Made by a program: the position numbers and the translations under genes
Notes under the pieces: generated by a model
What the model was told of the DNA's origin: nothing
Database searches by the model: none
What the model saw: only the letters and a program-made list of their open reading frames with translations
In this document: in pieces, positions 10,318-20,113 of the stretch
How positions within the stretch are numbered: position 1 is the first letter of the stretch
Layout: each line of letters opens with the position of its first letter
Assembly: GCA_015680685.1 (NCBI GenBank)
Contig: MNCI01001324.1
Location: 220,074 to 270,289 of the forward strand
DNA length: 50,216 nt
Direction of reading: 5' to 3'
From: Gnetum montanum
Lineage: Eukaryota; Streptophyta; Gnetopsida; Gnetales; Gnetaceae

Positions 10318-10424
10318 TGTTTTCCTTTTTTTTGTTTTTTCTTTTTTTGCTATTCTTTTTTCTAGAGTTTTTGCTTTCTTTTTTTTCTTTTTTCTTTTTT
10401 TTGAGTTTTTGCTTTACTGTAAGG
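10318..10424. repeat. T-rich low-complexity tract
   Basis: Runs of T broken by single C or G, purine-only on the element's coding strand. It produces the low-complexity ORF at 10236-10427, which is not a gene. Confidence 0.85.
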
Positions 10425-11194
10425 TGAACCTCTATTAGGTTTTACTTACTACTAAATACTAGCTACAAGGTATAGGCCATCGAGTAGATGGGCTTTGTTT
10501 TGATGCGACCATGTCACATCCATAGGATAGGTGTTTCCTCCTAGGGATGAGCTGCGTTACATCTACTTGGGCTTTAACTAGCCAATGGAGGCTCTTGATG
10601 GGACGAGTTACATTACGTCTACCATGGGTTTGTGATTGATGTGAAGAGAATGCCATATGCATCACATTGCACATGCATAAGAGGGATGTGCAATCATGAG
10701 TATGCATAGGATGAGAGGCTATTGAAATGAAGGAGTGGATGTGCGTACACTGTAATGGGATGAGGGGGATGTGCACTCTTGAGTGGCTTAACTAGTCTAA
10801 TCATGCACATCAAAGTGATATGGCAATTTGCCGTTGTGATGAGATGCATCTTTGCACAACTACCTTCAAGGCTTTGTTCTGCAAACACAACTGTGAGAAG
10901 ACAAGAAAACCACAAAATGTGAAATGCAAGTGCAAATACCAGATGTGAAGATACTACAAGTGCTGGATAAGAATATGATACAAATGCATCAAATGTCATT
11001 CCAGTTGCAAATTCTTGGGAAGCTAGTGAAAGTGTCAGGGTGATGATGCTGTGAGTCCTCTAAAGGTTGCACTAATGGCAGGTGCTCTAAAAGATTAGTA
11101 GAATGGTGGGAGGCGATGATGCTGCAAGTGCCCCAAGGATTTCACCAATGGCAAGTGCTAAAACAGATCAACAACATGCCAATTTAAAGTCTTG

Positions 11195-11420
11195 GTAGAT
11201 CGTGAACCTAGTTTAAGGCCCTAGCAGATCGTGATGTGCAAGTTTATAGTTCTAGTAGATTGCTAGGTGCTAGTTTAACATCATAGCAAATGGTGGATGT
11301 TGTGCCAGTTTAACGTCATGAACCAAGGACAATTTGTGCTAGTTTATAGTCATAGTGGACTACTACACTAGTGTATAGTCATAGCATACTATCTGTGCCA
11401 ATTTTTTACATCATGATGGA
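11195..11420. repeat. Diverged short repeats around AGTTTAACGTCATAGCAAAT
   Basis: About six imperfect units with the core agttta(a/t)(c/a)gtcatag, spaced roughly 30-45 bp. The same unit occurs three times at 14574-14665, inside the gag-coding part of this element. Confidence 0.65.
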
Positions 11421-12049
11421 CGAGTGCTTACTTCGCTTATGTGAGGTGTAATGCTACATGCTAAGCCATGCTATGTGTCTGCAAGATCCTGTAACAATTA
11501 TCTAGAGAAAAAAACATCAAGTAATGCATGTTGTAAATAGAGTTAAAATACGTGAATAAAAGGAAAGCAATATAAAAGCGATAGTTTTAGGCCGTTCCGA
11601 TCCATAGGCTAGTTTAAGGCCTTTTCGGGCTATGTGTTTTTGTCATTTTATGTTTTTTTATTTTTATGTGTTTTTTATATTTCTTAAATGCAATGTGTAA
11701 GCTAAGTGGATGGATGCGTAAACAAAGTAAAAATGCATAAACAAAGTGAAGTAGTATGTAAACTAGCCAAGTAGGTGAAATGTAAATGCATGAACAAATG
11801 CAACGCTAGCAAAAATCAAAAATGCATGACCTATGAAGGTAAGGGGTAAGTCGGCACTTAGCACATTTTTTGCCAAGGGAAAGTCTTGGTCATGTAGTTA
11901 CTTCCTAACTGGGCATGGATTAGGGGGTACGCAAGGCTTAGGATCCTCTAGGAGGCTATTGGCTTCAACCACTCATTCGAGTGTGTTAGCCTTAGGTGTT
12001 ATGTTGGTTGCCATAGGTGTACCACAAAGAAACTCCACCTCCAACACTT

Positions 12050-12660
12050 GCTCCATGTCTATGTTGTGGGTAGCCGGAGGGGGGATGTTTTCACCATGGA
12101 AGCTGGACTTCTTGGTGGATGGGAGAGGAGACAGCCCATAGTTGGGCTAGCCATGGCTTGTCGAGGATCAAGTTGAAGCCTAGCATCTCCTCTATAATAG
12201 TGAAATCTGTACTGGTAGGAAAATTGCTTTTCTTCCATGAAGGCTAAATTGATTGTTCCCCTAACACTGACGCATGATCCATTGAAGGATCTTAGACAAA
12301 TGATTTTGGTTGGCCTAATTTCGTCTACTTGGCCTAGCTTGTCAATGATGGAGTATAAGACTACGTTTGTTGCTACATTGTCATCGACATGCACTCTACG
12401 GATTGTGCACTACCCAACATGTATGCTAATGAATAGTGGATTTGTAGTGACATCCCCTCATTCAGGGTTGATCTTAAATACATCATCATGAAAGGCTAGG
12501 GATGTTAAACCTAATTCCTGTGGTGTAGGGGGCAACATTGTTGCATGAATGGATGTCTCATCTATAGAGATGTCCTCCATAACAAGAATGAAGACCCACA
12601 TTTGGGCCAATGCTTGGTAGTGAGTAGATGAGGTTATGACCAAGTCGTCCAAGCTCAACG
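12050..12660 (-). pseudogene. pro: Protease region of the minus-strand Tat/Ogre-like element
   Basis: Read on the minus strand from about 12470: NVVLYSIIDKLG, then EIRPTKIICLRSFNGSC and VRGTINLAF (about 12375-12235). After a frameshift come residues resembling the LLGRPWxH...LHQKxKFPW segment (about 12180-12085). This order is typical of Tat/Ogre-lineage retropepsins. The catalytic loop before NVV is degenerate (VDDNVAT instead of an intact D-G-S/A), and there is more than one frame change, so it is inactive. The stretch 12660-12400 is a linker from gag. The 3' neighbour would normally be RT, but nothing recognisable follows. Confidence 0.72.
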
Positions 12661-15059
12661 TTATGTTGTTTTGCGTAAGAATTTATTTCACCTGGGTTAG
12701 TGCAGCTATTAAGTCCTTGTTGTTGGCTATTATGTTAGCCTTAACTTCCTCCATGTGGCTTGAGAGACAAATCTCTCATGGAGGGGACTTTGGCTTGGGT
12801 TGCTTGGCCTACTTGGGAAAAAGGACCCCAATTTTTGGTTGTTGGTTGCTAGTTATGGCCTTTTCTTTGGCCATGGGGGTTGTAAGACACTCATTCATCC
12901 TCTTATATTGCCATTTGGTAGGCCTACCTAAGCTACTAATGGGGTCAACCCTTAAAGGAGGATGGACTGAGACATTGCCCGCTATTGGGCTTTGAGTAGG
13001 TGAGGGGCCATCACGTTGTGGCATCCTTATGACAAATGATGGTTTAGGAGTTGTGGGACCAACTTGTTTTGGACCTTGATGATGAAAGGTTTCTTAGCAA
13101 TTATTGTTGTTGCATCATGCTAGTTTAGTGTCTTAGCAGATGATTGTTGTGGGACCTTGACCACAAAGGGTGTTGTGGGTGCCTGAGGTGGCACTTTGAT
13201 AACAAAGGAAGGCCTCTTGCTTGTGGAGGTTAAGGGGATCCTTTCCTTGTTAGGAGGCACACAAATCATAAAAGGTTGTTGCATAGGTTTGGACTTGCCA
13301 CCTATGCTAATGGAGTTTATGACATAAGGGGCATTATCTACATTGGATTGACTCACTACATCGAGCACCAGTCGGCCCTGTTTTATCATCCTTTGTAGGT
13401 CGTCCTACAAAGCACGACAGTTATCTACACTATGACTAGACAACTGGTGGTAATGACAATATTGGTCTAGCTTGAAATGTTGTGGGAGTGTGGGCTCATT
13501 TAGTATTGCTGAGGTGGTGTTCCTTAGTAATTTGCAATAACTATCATATTTTTGAAGGTTAATCTCTGATATGTGTTTGTGTTGGATTTGGTCAGCTTTT
13601 AGGAGTTACTCTAGTAGTTCAAAGGGTTCCATTGGTAGTGGTGTATACTTTGAGTAATCCTTGCACTCAAAGTTGGGCCTTGGGATAGCCCCTGTTGATG
13701 TAGATGAGTTGGCATCAGAGTTGGTGGCTTTGTGAGCTAAGGCCTTGGGCTGCTTAGCCATTGGGCCCTAGTTGGTTTCTTTTGTGCTTGTGGCCACTAT
13801 TTCCACTGTTGTGTTTTGCTTGCACACGTGTTGGTTTCTGTAGGCCACATAGGCTGGGTCATTGCAGCTTACGCTACCTCTTCTATGCCTTTTATTTGGA
13901 CAAAGGCTTGGCTGAAAGACGTCGAGGGCAAGTAATACAATTTGAACTTGATAAAGTCATTCACTGCACCCTTGAAGATGGCTAGTAGGTGCATCTCTGC
14001 TAGGGGTTCACACATTTCGCTCAATGCAGCATTCTAGCATTGGAGGAATTTTGGCACAGGCTCTAAGGGCCCCTGCTTGACCTACATGAGCTAGTTGAGG
14101 GTTTCTTTAGGCTTAAGGTTGTACCTAAAGTGTGTTACAAGCTGGCTTATGAGATCCTCTGAAGAAGAGATTGAGGCCTTAGGTAGCGCGCGATACTAGT
14201 CTAAGGCCTTACTAGTGAGCAACATAGGGAACATGCCCATGATGGTGTATGGCCAGGCTTGAATTAGTAGGCACTCAAATCAAAATGTGATCAAGTGTGC
14301 ATTGGGCTCCCCTTCACCATTGTATTTGGTGAGTTGAGGTAGCAAGACCCTAGTTGGGAGAGTTAGAGATGGTACTGTAGGACTTATGGGATCATCCTAG
14401 TAAAAGTCCACCACCTTGATAGTGTCGGAGGAGGTAGCCTTGAGTCAATTGATCTCCTCCATCAAGCCTTGGATCAGCTGGAATGCTTGATTCAAGCTTG
14501 GGAATGTGCCAACCAATTGCATTAGCTAGGCTTGCATTGGTCGTACAATGTAGGGTCAGATTGTTGGTTGTGGACTTTGCCAGTTTAACGTCATAGCAAA
14601 TGGGTGTTGCCAATTTAACATTGTAGGGAACAATCATTGCCAGTTTAACATTCTAGTGAATGGATTTAGTTGATGAGTTAGCTAAGGAATGGATGTGCTA
14701 ACCGAGGTGGACCACACACAAGTGGGTTAGATGGACATCGTGGATATCGATGAGACAAGTAAGATGTGGGATGCCTGAATCATCTGGGGCTAGGAGGTGG
14801 CCCCTATGTGAGCATAGGGTTGGGCAAATGCAATAGTAGCTTGCAAGGAAGGTTAAATTGGCATGGTCACCATCCTAGAGGGGATGGGTGGACCAAATTG
14901 AGGAGGGATTGTACTAGGAAGTGGTTGTTGAAAGATGTTGTAGAGAGGGCTCTTGCATTCGAAGTAGGCCTTGAACTCATCTTCTTCCTCCTGTGAGGCT
15001 TCCTTGTAGGTTATCCCTGCATCATGCTTGTTTACATGGATGAGTTGGGACAACAGATA
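12661..15059 (-). pseudogene. gag: Retrotransposon gag (minus strand, Tat/Ogre-like), main part
   Basis: On the minus strand, running downward from 15059, the frame encodes an acidic segment (EASQEEEDEFKAYFECKSP, about 15020-14950). Next comes a Pro/Asn-rich linker with a thrice-repeated xTLNWQ-type motif (14665-14574). A clear retrotransposon-gag core follows at about 14365-13870, including LPQLTKYNGEGEP, MFPMLLTSKALD, DLISQLVTHFRYN and FLQxxNAALSEMCEP. Further on is a Cys/His motif, YCHYHQLSSHSVDNC (CX2HX4HX4C, about 13460-13405), then QDDLQRMIKQGRLVLD. Stops are mostly TAG where a relative would have Gln or Trp. It is cut from its N-terminal part by the solo LTR. Confidence 0.8.
14574..14665. 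repeat. Three-unit repeat inside gag linker
   Basis: Three copies of a roughly 30-35 bp unit with core 'gccagtttaacgtcatag', giving a repeated NWQ-type peptide on the minus strand. The same unit occurs in the 3' noncoding region at 11195-11420. Confidence 0.7.
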
Positions 15060-15064
15060 ATGGT
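15060..15064. repeat. Target-site duplication ATGGT of the solo LTR, left copy
   Basis: It precedes TGAAACACTG. The identical ATGGT follows the right end at 16485-16489. Confidence 0.92.
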
Positions 15065-15150
15065 TGAAACACTGTGAAAATTACGAGTTGGCCTCAGGCA
15101 AAGATTCACAATTCAAGCAAGGGCGCGCATCAGCTTTGTTCAAGGACAAG

Positions 15151-15418
15151 TTTACGCTCTATTACGCACGGCAGCGTAATGAGCGTAATAAGCTCCAAAA
15201 TAGTCGAAGGCAGAGTCTAGAGAAGCACAACAGTTCGACACAGTTTCTCGTGGCGTATGGATAACTTGTCTTTACACTAGTTACGCGGCGGTGCATACCA
15301 TTGCGTATTTCATCACTAAGGCTAGACATTATTTATGCTTCGTTACGCGCGGCTGCGTAGTGAGCGTAAATTAGACATTGTTTACGCTTCGTTACGCGCA
15401 GCTGCGTAGTCAGCGTAA
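15151..15418 (+). promoter_or_regulatory. Tandem hairpin motifs in U3 of the solo LTR
   Basis: Three clear inverted repeats of the form TTTACGCTY...TTACGC-loop-GCGTAR...AGCGTAA at 15151-15190, 15333-15370 and 15381-15418. Weaker relatives lie near 15277-15310 and 15450-15490. Arms are about 15 bp with loops of about 5 bp. They lie 250-500 bp upstream of the TATA box. Confidence 0.7.
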
Positions 15419-15663
15419 GACAATTTTAAGCCTATTGTTTTTATACTGGATTACGCTCATACATGCAACACAACGTGAATGAGTGTAATATAGCCTGAAA
15501 GTAATTAAAACACGCTCTACGTGTACCTGCTCTTCATACACACAACACGCAAAAGAGTGTATTGTGCATAGTCACAGTCTGACTTAAAATGGTCGTGTCA
15601 ACGGAACCCAAAATATCCGGGACCCGCGTCATCAGGGTTGCGCCTTTTTATGGGACCTTGCAG

Positions 15664-15673
15664 CCTATAAATA
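15664..15673 (+). promoter_or_regulatory. TATA box of the solo LTR
   Basis: CCTATAAATA sits between the hairpin array and the purine-rich leader, the expected U3/R position on the plus strand. Confidence 0.65.
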
Positions 15674-16489
15674 GACCAGTTGACAAAAAGGAAGGGAAGG
15701 GCAGCAAAAAATCAAAAAGGACAAGAGCATTTTTTGAGCAAGGAAGCACTTATCACCTTGAGCAGAGAAACAAAGAGAAACCTTTTGGCAACTGCTGACA
15801 GCACCATCCTTCAGCAAGAACAGAGCATAGTGCGCTTGAGCCTTAGCAACAAGAGAGATCATTCCTTTGGGGAAGATACGACTTTCTCCATTAGCGATTG
15901 CTGCCCTAAGCAGAACCTACTCGAAGCGAAGAAGCAGAACGGAGAGTGTGAGATCGTCTCGCCCAGTTTGCAGACTCTACCGGTCAGAAATAGTTGATCA
16001 GCAGACCTCAAAGCTTGACCATCCTTGCATCCCAGCTTTGGCTTACGAGGTAGATTGGACTTCTGTCTGGACAGTTTCCTTGTTGTTTTGTGCTCATTTT
16101 TGCATCAGGTTATCGGGGGTCTCTCCCATTGTAACGTGACATGCAAATCATACATTCTTTCAAAAATCAAAACATAGATCTTTGAAAATCACGCATTTCT
16201 CTCCTAATTAGCATCTCTCCGACATGTTTGACGTTATCATCATAGTGATCCATCCACGTTGTTTTCCTCCCATTTCACTATCCCTCGAATCAAATCGAAA
16301 CAACGCAAAGATCCGTAATCTTCATCGTTTTACTGACCCGTAAGTCCTTGTCTGATCGACAAGACCGTTCAGGGCACTGCGGATTCACTTTTTCCAGCAT
16401 AGCCCTCGCGCGGATTCGTGGTTAAAATTGTATACATGGAACTTCGTTCAGTATTTCCAGCTGCCGACGTTTTCTGTCGTTACAATGGT

Positions 16490-16724
16490 CAGACTCTGTG
16501 AGTGAGATTATGTCAAACGAGGGGCTATACTCTCATCCATCTTGATGGACTCGTTCATAGTCTTGGTTTGCCTCTAGGTCAAGGTGATTCATTGGTAATC
16601 CTACTTGGATTTTGGCACAAACAAAATCATATTGCTCATGGTTTAGTGCGGCATGCTTTGGGTGGATTTTGATGTCAAATGTATTAAACACCGACATGAA
16701 AGGTTGATCTAGATTCATGTTCAC
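16490..16724 (-). pseudogene. Upstream gag-side coding piece of the minus-strand element
   Basis: A minus-strand frame starting near 16724 (MNLDQPFMSVFNTFD...) reads into HLDLEANQDYERV and stops at 16533-16535. It then continues with SPSFDIIS up to the solo LTR boundary at 16489. The coding strand resumes beyond the solo LTR at 15059. I do not recognise a named domain in this short segment. Its position just before gag suggests the N-terminal part of the same polyprotein or a short leader ORF. Confidence 0.45.
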
Positions 16725-16744
16725 AAGTTGGATTGTGAGAGTTG

Positions 16745-17060
16745 TTGTTTACAAAAAATGGCTAACTCTAAAAGCTACAAAAAATGACTAAGTCTACCAG
16801 TAGCAAAAAAATGGCTAAGTGTAAAAATGTAGAAAAATGGCTAAGTGTAAAAATGCAGAAAAATTGCTAAGTATGAAAATTGCAAAAAATTTACTAAGTG
16901 TAAAACTGTAGAAAATTCGGCTAAGTATGAAAATGTAGAAAAAATGCTAAGTATGAAAATGTAGAAAAAAATGCTAAGTATAAAAATGCAAAAAAATGCT
17001 AAGTATGAAAATGCAAAAAAAATGCTAAGTATGAAAGCTGCTAAAAATGGCTAACTCTGG
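16745..17060. repeat. Minisatellite, about 26-bp period, roughly 11 units
   Basis: Units share the core GCTAAGTATGAAAATG followed by (c/t)a(g/a)aaaaa. Examples start near 16808, 16835, 16865, 16920, 16945, 16972 and 17000. It lies in the 5' leader of the minus-strand element. Unit length and sequence vary, and there are no unique spacers. Confidence 0.85.
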
Positions 17061-17196
17061 TGCTACACTCACTACACTAGAGCTTGCTATGCTCACTACG
17101 TTCAAGCTTACTACACTTTGAGAACTTGCTATGCTCTTTAGAGCATCCAAAGTTTTGGTTAAGTGCCAATCAGAAAATGTAGAAGGAAATGGTGAG

Positions 17197-17214
17197 GCCC
17201 TCCTTCTAGCCCCA
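17197..17214 (-). other. Candidate primer-binding site of the minus-strand element
   Basis: On the minus strand TGGGGCTAGAAGGAGGGC begins 5 bp after the 5' LTR end (TTACA). It starts with TGG, as required for pairing to a tRNA CCA end. I cannot name the tRNA from memory. Confidence 0.5.
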
Positions 17215-17219
17215 AAAAT

Positions 17220-18341
17220 TGTAATGACCAAAAACGTCAGTGGTTGGAATCACCGAGGGGTCAACGAATGCATAGCCTTAACCTTTCCTCTATGTGAAAG
17301 CCTCCCTGGAAATGGGGCAAGAGACCCTAAATGGTCTTATCAATCAAATAGGGACTTTGCCGGTTGCAACCGAGGTAGTGGGTGCAATTGGGGGGTGGCG
17401 TAGTTAGCCAAAATGTAAATCCGAGTGACATGAAATGATGCTAAGTGTCAAAGCAGTGTTTTACGATGCTAAGTGTAGAGCGTAGTAATGGAATGGGGGT
17501 GAGCAGAGCTAAGGGTTTCAACCAAAATGAGAGTGTCAACCCATGGAGACTATCGCTCGAGTGTAATATAGCATGAAAACACATTAAAAAAGTACAAAAA
17601 CACATAAGAAAAATGCAAGAAAATACTCGAAACAGGAGAGAGAAATGGAACACCACCCCAAATGGGGATGTAGTTAACTCCAAAAGGATCTTAGAAGGTA
17701 TACAGTGTACAATAGGCATAGTGGAAGCATAGTCACAATCTCAGTGGTGTTGGGTCGTGAAGTCTAGCATTTACCATGATGAACTATGCCTGTTGGGCTG
17801 GCCACCACAGTGTACCATGCAGTGTTTTATAGAGCTGCAATGGAGCTATGGTGTATCATGCAGTGTAGGGTTGCAACGAGGTTGCGGTGTACCGTGTAGT
17901 GTAGGGTTGCAATGGGATCACAGTGTACCATGTGATGCAGGGCTGCAATGGGGCCACAGTGTACCATGCGGTGTAGGGCTACCTCTCTGTCGATGTGGTG
18001 TACTTTGGGTTTCATTCACCCATGGAGCTAAGTGCCAAGNTGAAAAATTTTCATGCAACTATTGTTGACACTTAGAAAATTTTTCAAAATAGGCCTAGAT
18101 GCATGCTACATTGGTTATGCTAGGGAGCATAGCACTAACACTTAGAAAAACTTGCCAAGTTTTGACACTTAGACAAATTTGCAGAAAGTGCCATTGTTCT
18201 GACACTTAGAAAAATTTTGCAAATCTAGTAGTTGGAGCTAATTACACTCAACACTTAGAAAAATTTGGACAAAGTGTCACCATTTTGACATTTAGCCAAA
18301 TTTTTAGTCAGGATACCGACTCGAAATTTTGTGGTTTTTCA
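17220..18341 (-). repeat. 5' LTR of the minus-strand element, with an assembly gap
   Basis: Plus-strand ends are TGTAATG and TTTTTCA, collinear with 8323-9914. A single N at 18040 joins sequence matching about 9076 to sequence matching about 9611, so roughly 530 bp is absent relative to the left LTR. The 36-bp tandem repeat is longer here (about 17810-17985). ORFs at 17441-17719, 17757-18068 and 17827-18015 are repeat-derived and not genes. Confidence 0.85.
18040..18040. other. Assembly gap (single N)
   Basis: The flanks match the other LTR at positions about 530 bp apart, so this N stands for missing sequence rather than one ambiguous base. Confidence 0.8.
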
Positions 18342-18346
18342 TTTCT
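18342..18346. repeat. Target-site duplication TTTCT, right copy
   Basis: Identical to 8318-8322. Confidence 0.9.
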
Positions 18347-20113
18347 GACTTTTCATATCAATGGCTAAGTCATGGTTTCTTTTTCATGGAACAGGTAGTA
18401 AGTCCATGACATCCACCCATCCACAAACTCTATGGTTTTCTTATTTTGGAAGTTTGAGGTCCCTTTTCATTAAATAAACTTTTAATAAATTTGTGAGCTT
18501 TGTAGTTTCTGGGATTGGGAAGGATTCAAAGGTTTGCACATGGTGTGACTTTAAGAGAACTTGCTACTCTTTATACTCTTCTACTTACTTGGGTGCTTGA
18601 GTGTTTTCATAGACTTCTTACTATTCCATGTTGACCAATAACAAGAAGTTGAATAAAGTATTTGCATGGTGTGATTCCTATTTTAAGAAAAAATAAAAAA
18701 GAGAGAGAAAAAGGAAAAAAATGAAGAAAAACAAAAAAAGCATGATGAGAATTCAAAGCACACACCTTAGACAAATAAATAGGCTACAAGCATTGGTTAT
18801 GGAATTATAAAAACATGTTATCCATGCCTAAAAGTCCCATCTAACTAAGGACCTCTCTCAGTACCTAATTCTCTTTTCTTCTTTTTATGAAATGGTGGTT
18901 GTTCTGTGGAAGCACTCTTGTATCTTGAGGAGGTGGATCAGCCTTAGAGTGACAATGCAAAGTTATTGAAGGAGGCTAGTTTTGGTTTGGACTAAAGATG
19001 GATTTCCTCAGGTCATTTTAAACACAAACTTCACAAGGGACTTCTTATGACCTGAATTCATAATTTCATTTCACCTCCTCCCTCATCCATTTCTGCTATT
19101 TGTAACTCACCTCACTATTGAAGTCTATGTTCTTGTTTTGGTGTCCTAGTTTGATGTACTTAAATTCTTCATAGAATATTCCAAGTTTTGGTTCTTAACT
19201 TCCATTGATTGTTAATTACCTATGGGGCCCATTGACTCCTTAGTTTGAGGTTATGTAAGAACAAAAAAGGCATGTGCCTTCTTTGGGGAGGATCCACTTA
19301 CATATCTCTTGGTTAGGTTCATTAAGCACCTTATCCTTAGGCATTCTTACATAAAAATATTTCATACACCCATCTTCTACATCAAACCATGTGATCCTTT
19401 AACTATTTTGTTCAATAAATACATTCTCCATCAAATTTTTGAATTTTTGAGCTTTCAAAGATCCTCTTCAATGATTTCAACATACTTTTGGCTTTTCAGG
19501 GACTCCATGGACCCCATATTCATTGAAGAATTCATTGTATTTTTTAAGATATTCAAAATTCAAAATTTTTCCTTCAGGCTCTGTATACAGGGCCCTATTA
19601 ATAGAGTAGACATGTATACAAGGTCCCATATACGTGGCCCCATCGATGTAGTAGAAAAATACTATATATATGTGTGATCCCATTTTTAAATTTTCACAAT
19701 TTCTCACAAACACCAAGGGATTTTTTCAAATTTTCAAAGCCCATAACTTTCTAATCATTTATCCAAATAACTTTGTTCTTCAACCCTGCAACTACCAGAG
19801 GTAAGCTCTTATTTGTGGGGGTCACAAATGTATCATTTTTAACAAAAAAAAATTCATCATTTTTTCTAACTCCCACAAAGGTTTAACTAAGAAATCAACT
19901 ATTAAACACCAAATTATAAGAGTTAAACCTTTCCAACAAGCTCTAGTGACATTTACAATAAAAATTAATAAATAATTAATAAAATGCTAATAAAATAATC
20001 AATCTACCGTGGTCCGACCTTAGCCAAAGTGTAAATGACTAACGAGAGAAGGTAATAAAAAATTTAAAGTTACATATTATATCTACTAATCCATGGATGT
20101 GTTGTGCCTGTAG
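18347..20113 (+). mobile_element. Element C, 3' UTR piece 2, no gene
   Basis: It continues the UTR interrupted at 8322. 'catggtttctttttca' at about 18371 and 'gcatggtgtg' at about 18665 match E2 near 31449 and 31736. ORFs at 19309-19677 and 19477-19716 overlap on opposite strands and are not conserved. A donor-like GAG|GTAAGC lies near 19797-19806, followed by a G-run. An acceptor-like CTGTAG abuts the aORF ATG at 20114, so a leader intron of about 0.31 kb is possible. The matching intervals in E1 and B have no donor-like GTAAG. Confidence 0.75.

Larger units (their letters stand above)
9929..12050 (-). other. Internal 3' noncoding region of the minus-strand element, no gene
   Basis: About 2.1 kb between protease and the 3' LTR. 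I looked for RT (FxDD), RNase H and integrase (HHCC, DDE) residues on both strands and found none. It includes a T-rich run at about 10318-10424 (polypurine on the element's strand), a set of diverged short repeats at about 11195-11420, and AT-rich filler. ORFs at 9912-10154, 10459-10776, 10694-10999 and 11833-12141 show no recognisable domain. Confidence 0.7.
15065..16484 (+). mobile_element. Solo LTR (1420 bp), CpG-rich, inserted in gag of the minus-strand element
   Basis: It begins TGAAACACTG and ends CGTTACA, flanked by a perfect ATGGT duplication. No internal region is attached, so it is a solo LTR left by LTR-LTR recombination. It is much richer in CpG than its surroundings, which suggests a recent insertion. 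U3 carries repeated hairpin-forming motifs (15151-15190, 15333-15370, 15381-15418). A TATA box (CCTATAAATA) lies near 15664-15673. Terminal bases TGAAAC...TTACA resemble the host element's LTR ends read on its strand, so it may be a related lineage in opposite orientation. ORFs at 15589-15798, 15680-15997 and 15867-16139 are within the LTR and are not called as genes. Confidence 0.88.
8323..18341 (-). mobile_element. Non-autonomous Tat/Ogre-like LTR retrotransposon, about 10 kb, minus strand
   Basis: Two long direct repeats (8323-9914 and 17220-18341) flank an internal region and are bounded by a perfect 5-bp duplication TTTCT. Orientation is minus, on three grounds: gag and protease read on that strand; a purine run (complement of 9919-9928) abuts the left LTR as a polypurine tract; and a TGG-starting block (complement of 17197-17214) lies 5 bp inside the right LTR as a primer-binding site. 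Between protease and the 3' LTR there are only about 2.1 kb, with no RT, RNase H or integrase motif on either strand. It would depend on a partner element for pol. A solo LTR has inserted at 15065-16484. Confidence 0.88.

Noticed and set aside
10236-10427. Phe/Leu-rich small membrane protein
   Set aside because: It is the translation of a T-rich low-complexity tract.
15151-15418. tRNA-like or microRNA precursor structure
   Set aside because: The hairpins are short tandem U3 repeats, with no tRNA A/B boxes and no single long precursor stem.
15680-15997. Basic 105-residue ORF in the solo LTR
   Set aside because: It lies downstream of the LTR TATA box in the expected R/U5 leader, overlaps other ORFs in different frames, and shows no domain.
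16745-17060. Possible CRISPR array
   Set aside because: Units are tandem, variable and without unique spacers, and they lie in the leader of a plant retrotransposon. It is a minisatellite.
17757-18068. Cys-rich repeat protein in the right LTR of the minus-strand element
   Set aside because: The repeated peptide is the translation of 36-bp tandem repeats, the frame crosses an assembly N, and the left LTR does not preserve it.
19309-19716. Overlapping ORFs on both strands in C's UTR
   Set aside because: Neither is conserved in the same UTR of E1, B or E2; open by chance in AT-rich DNA.
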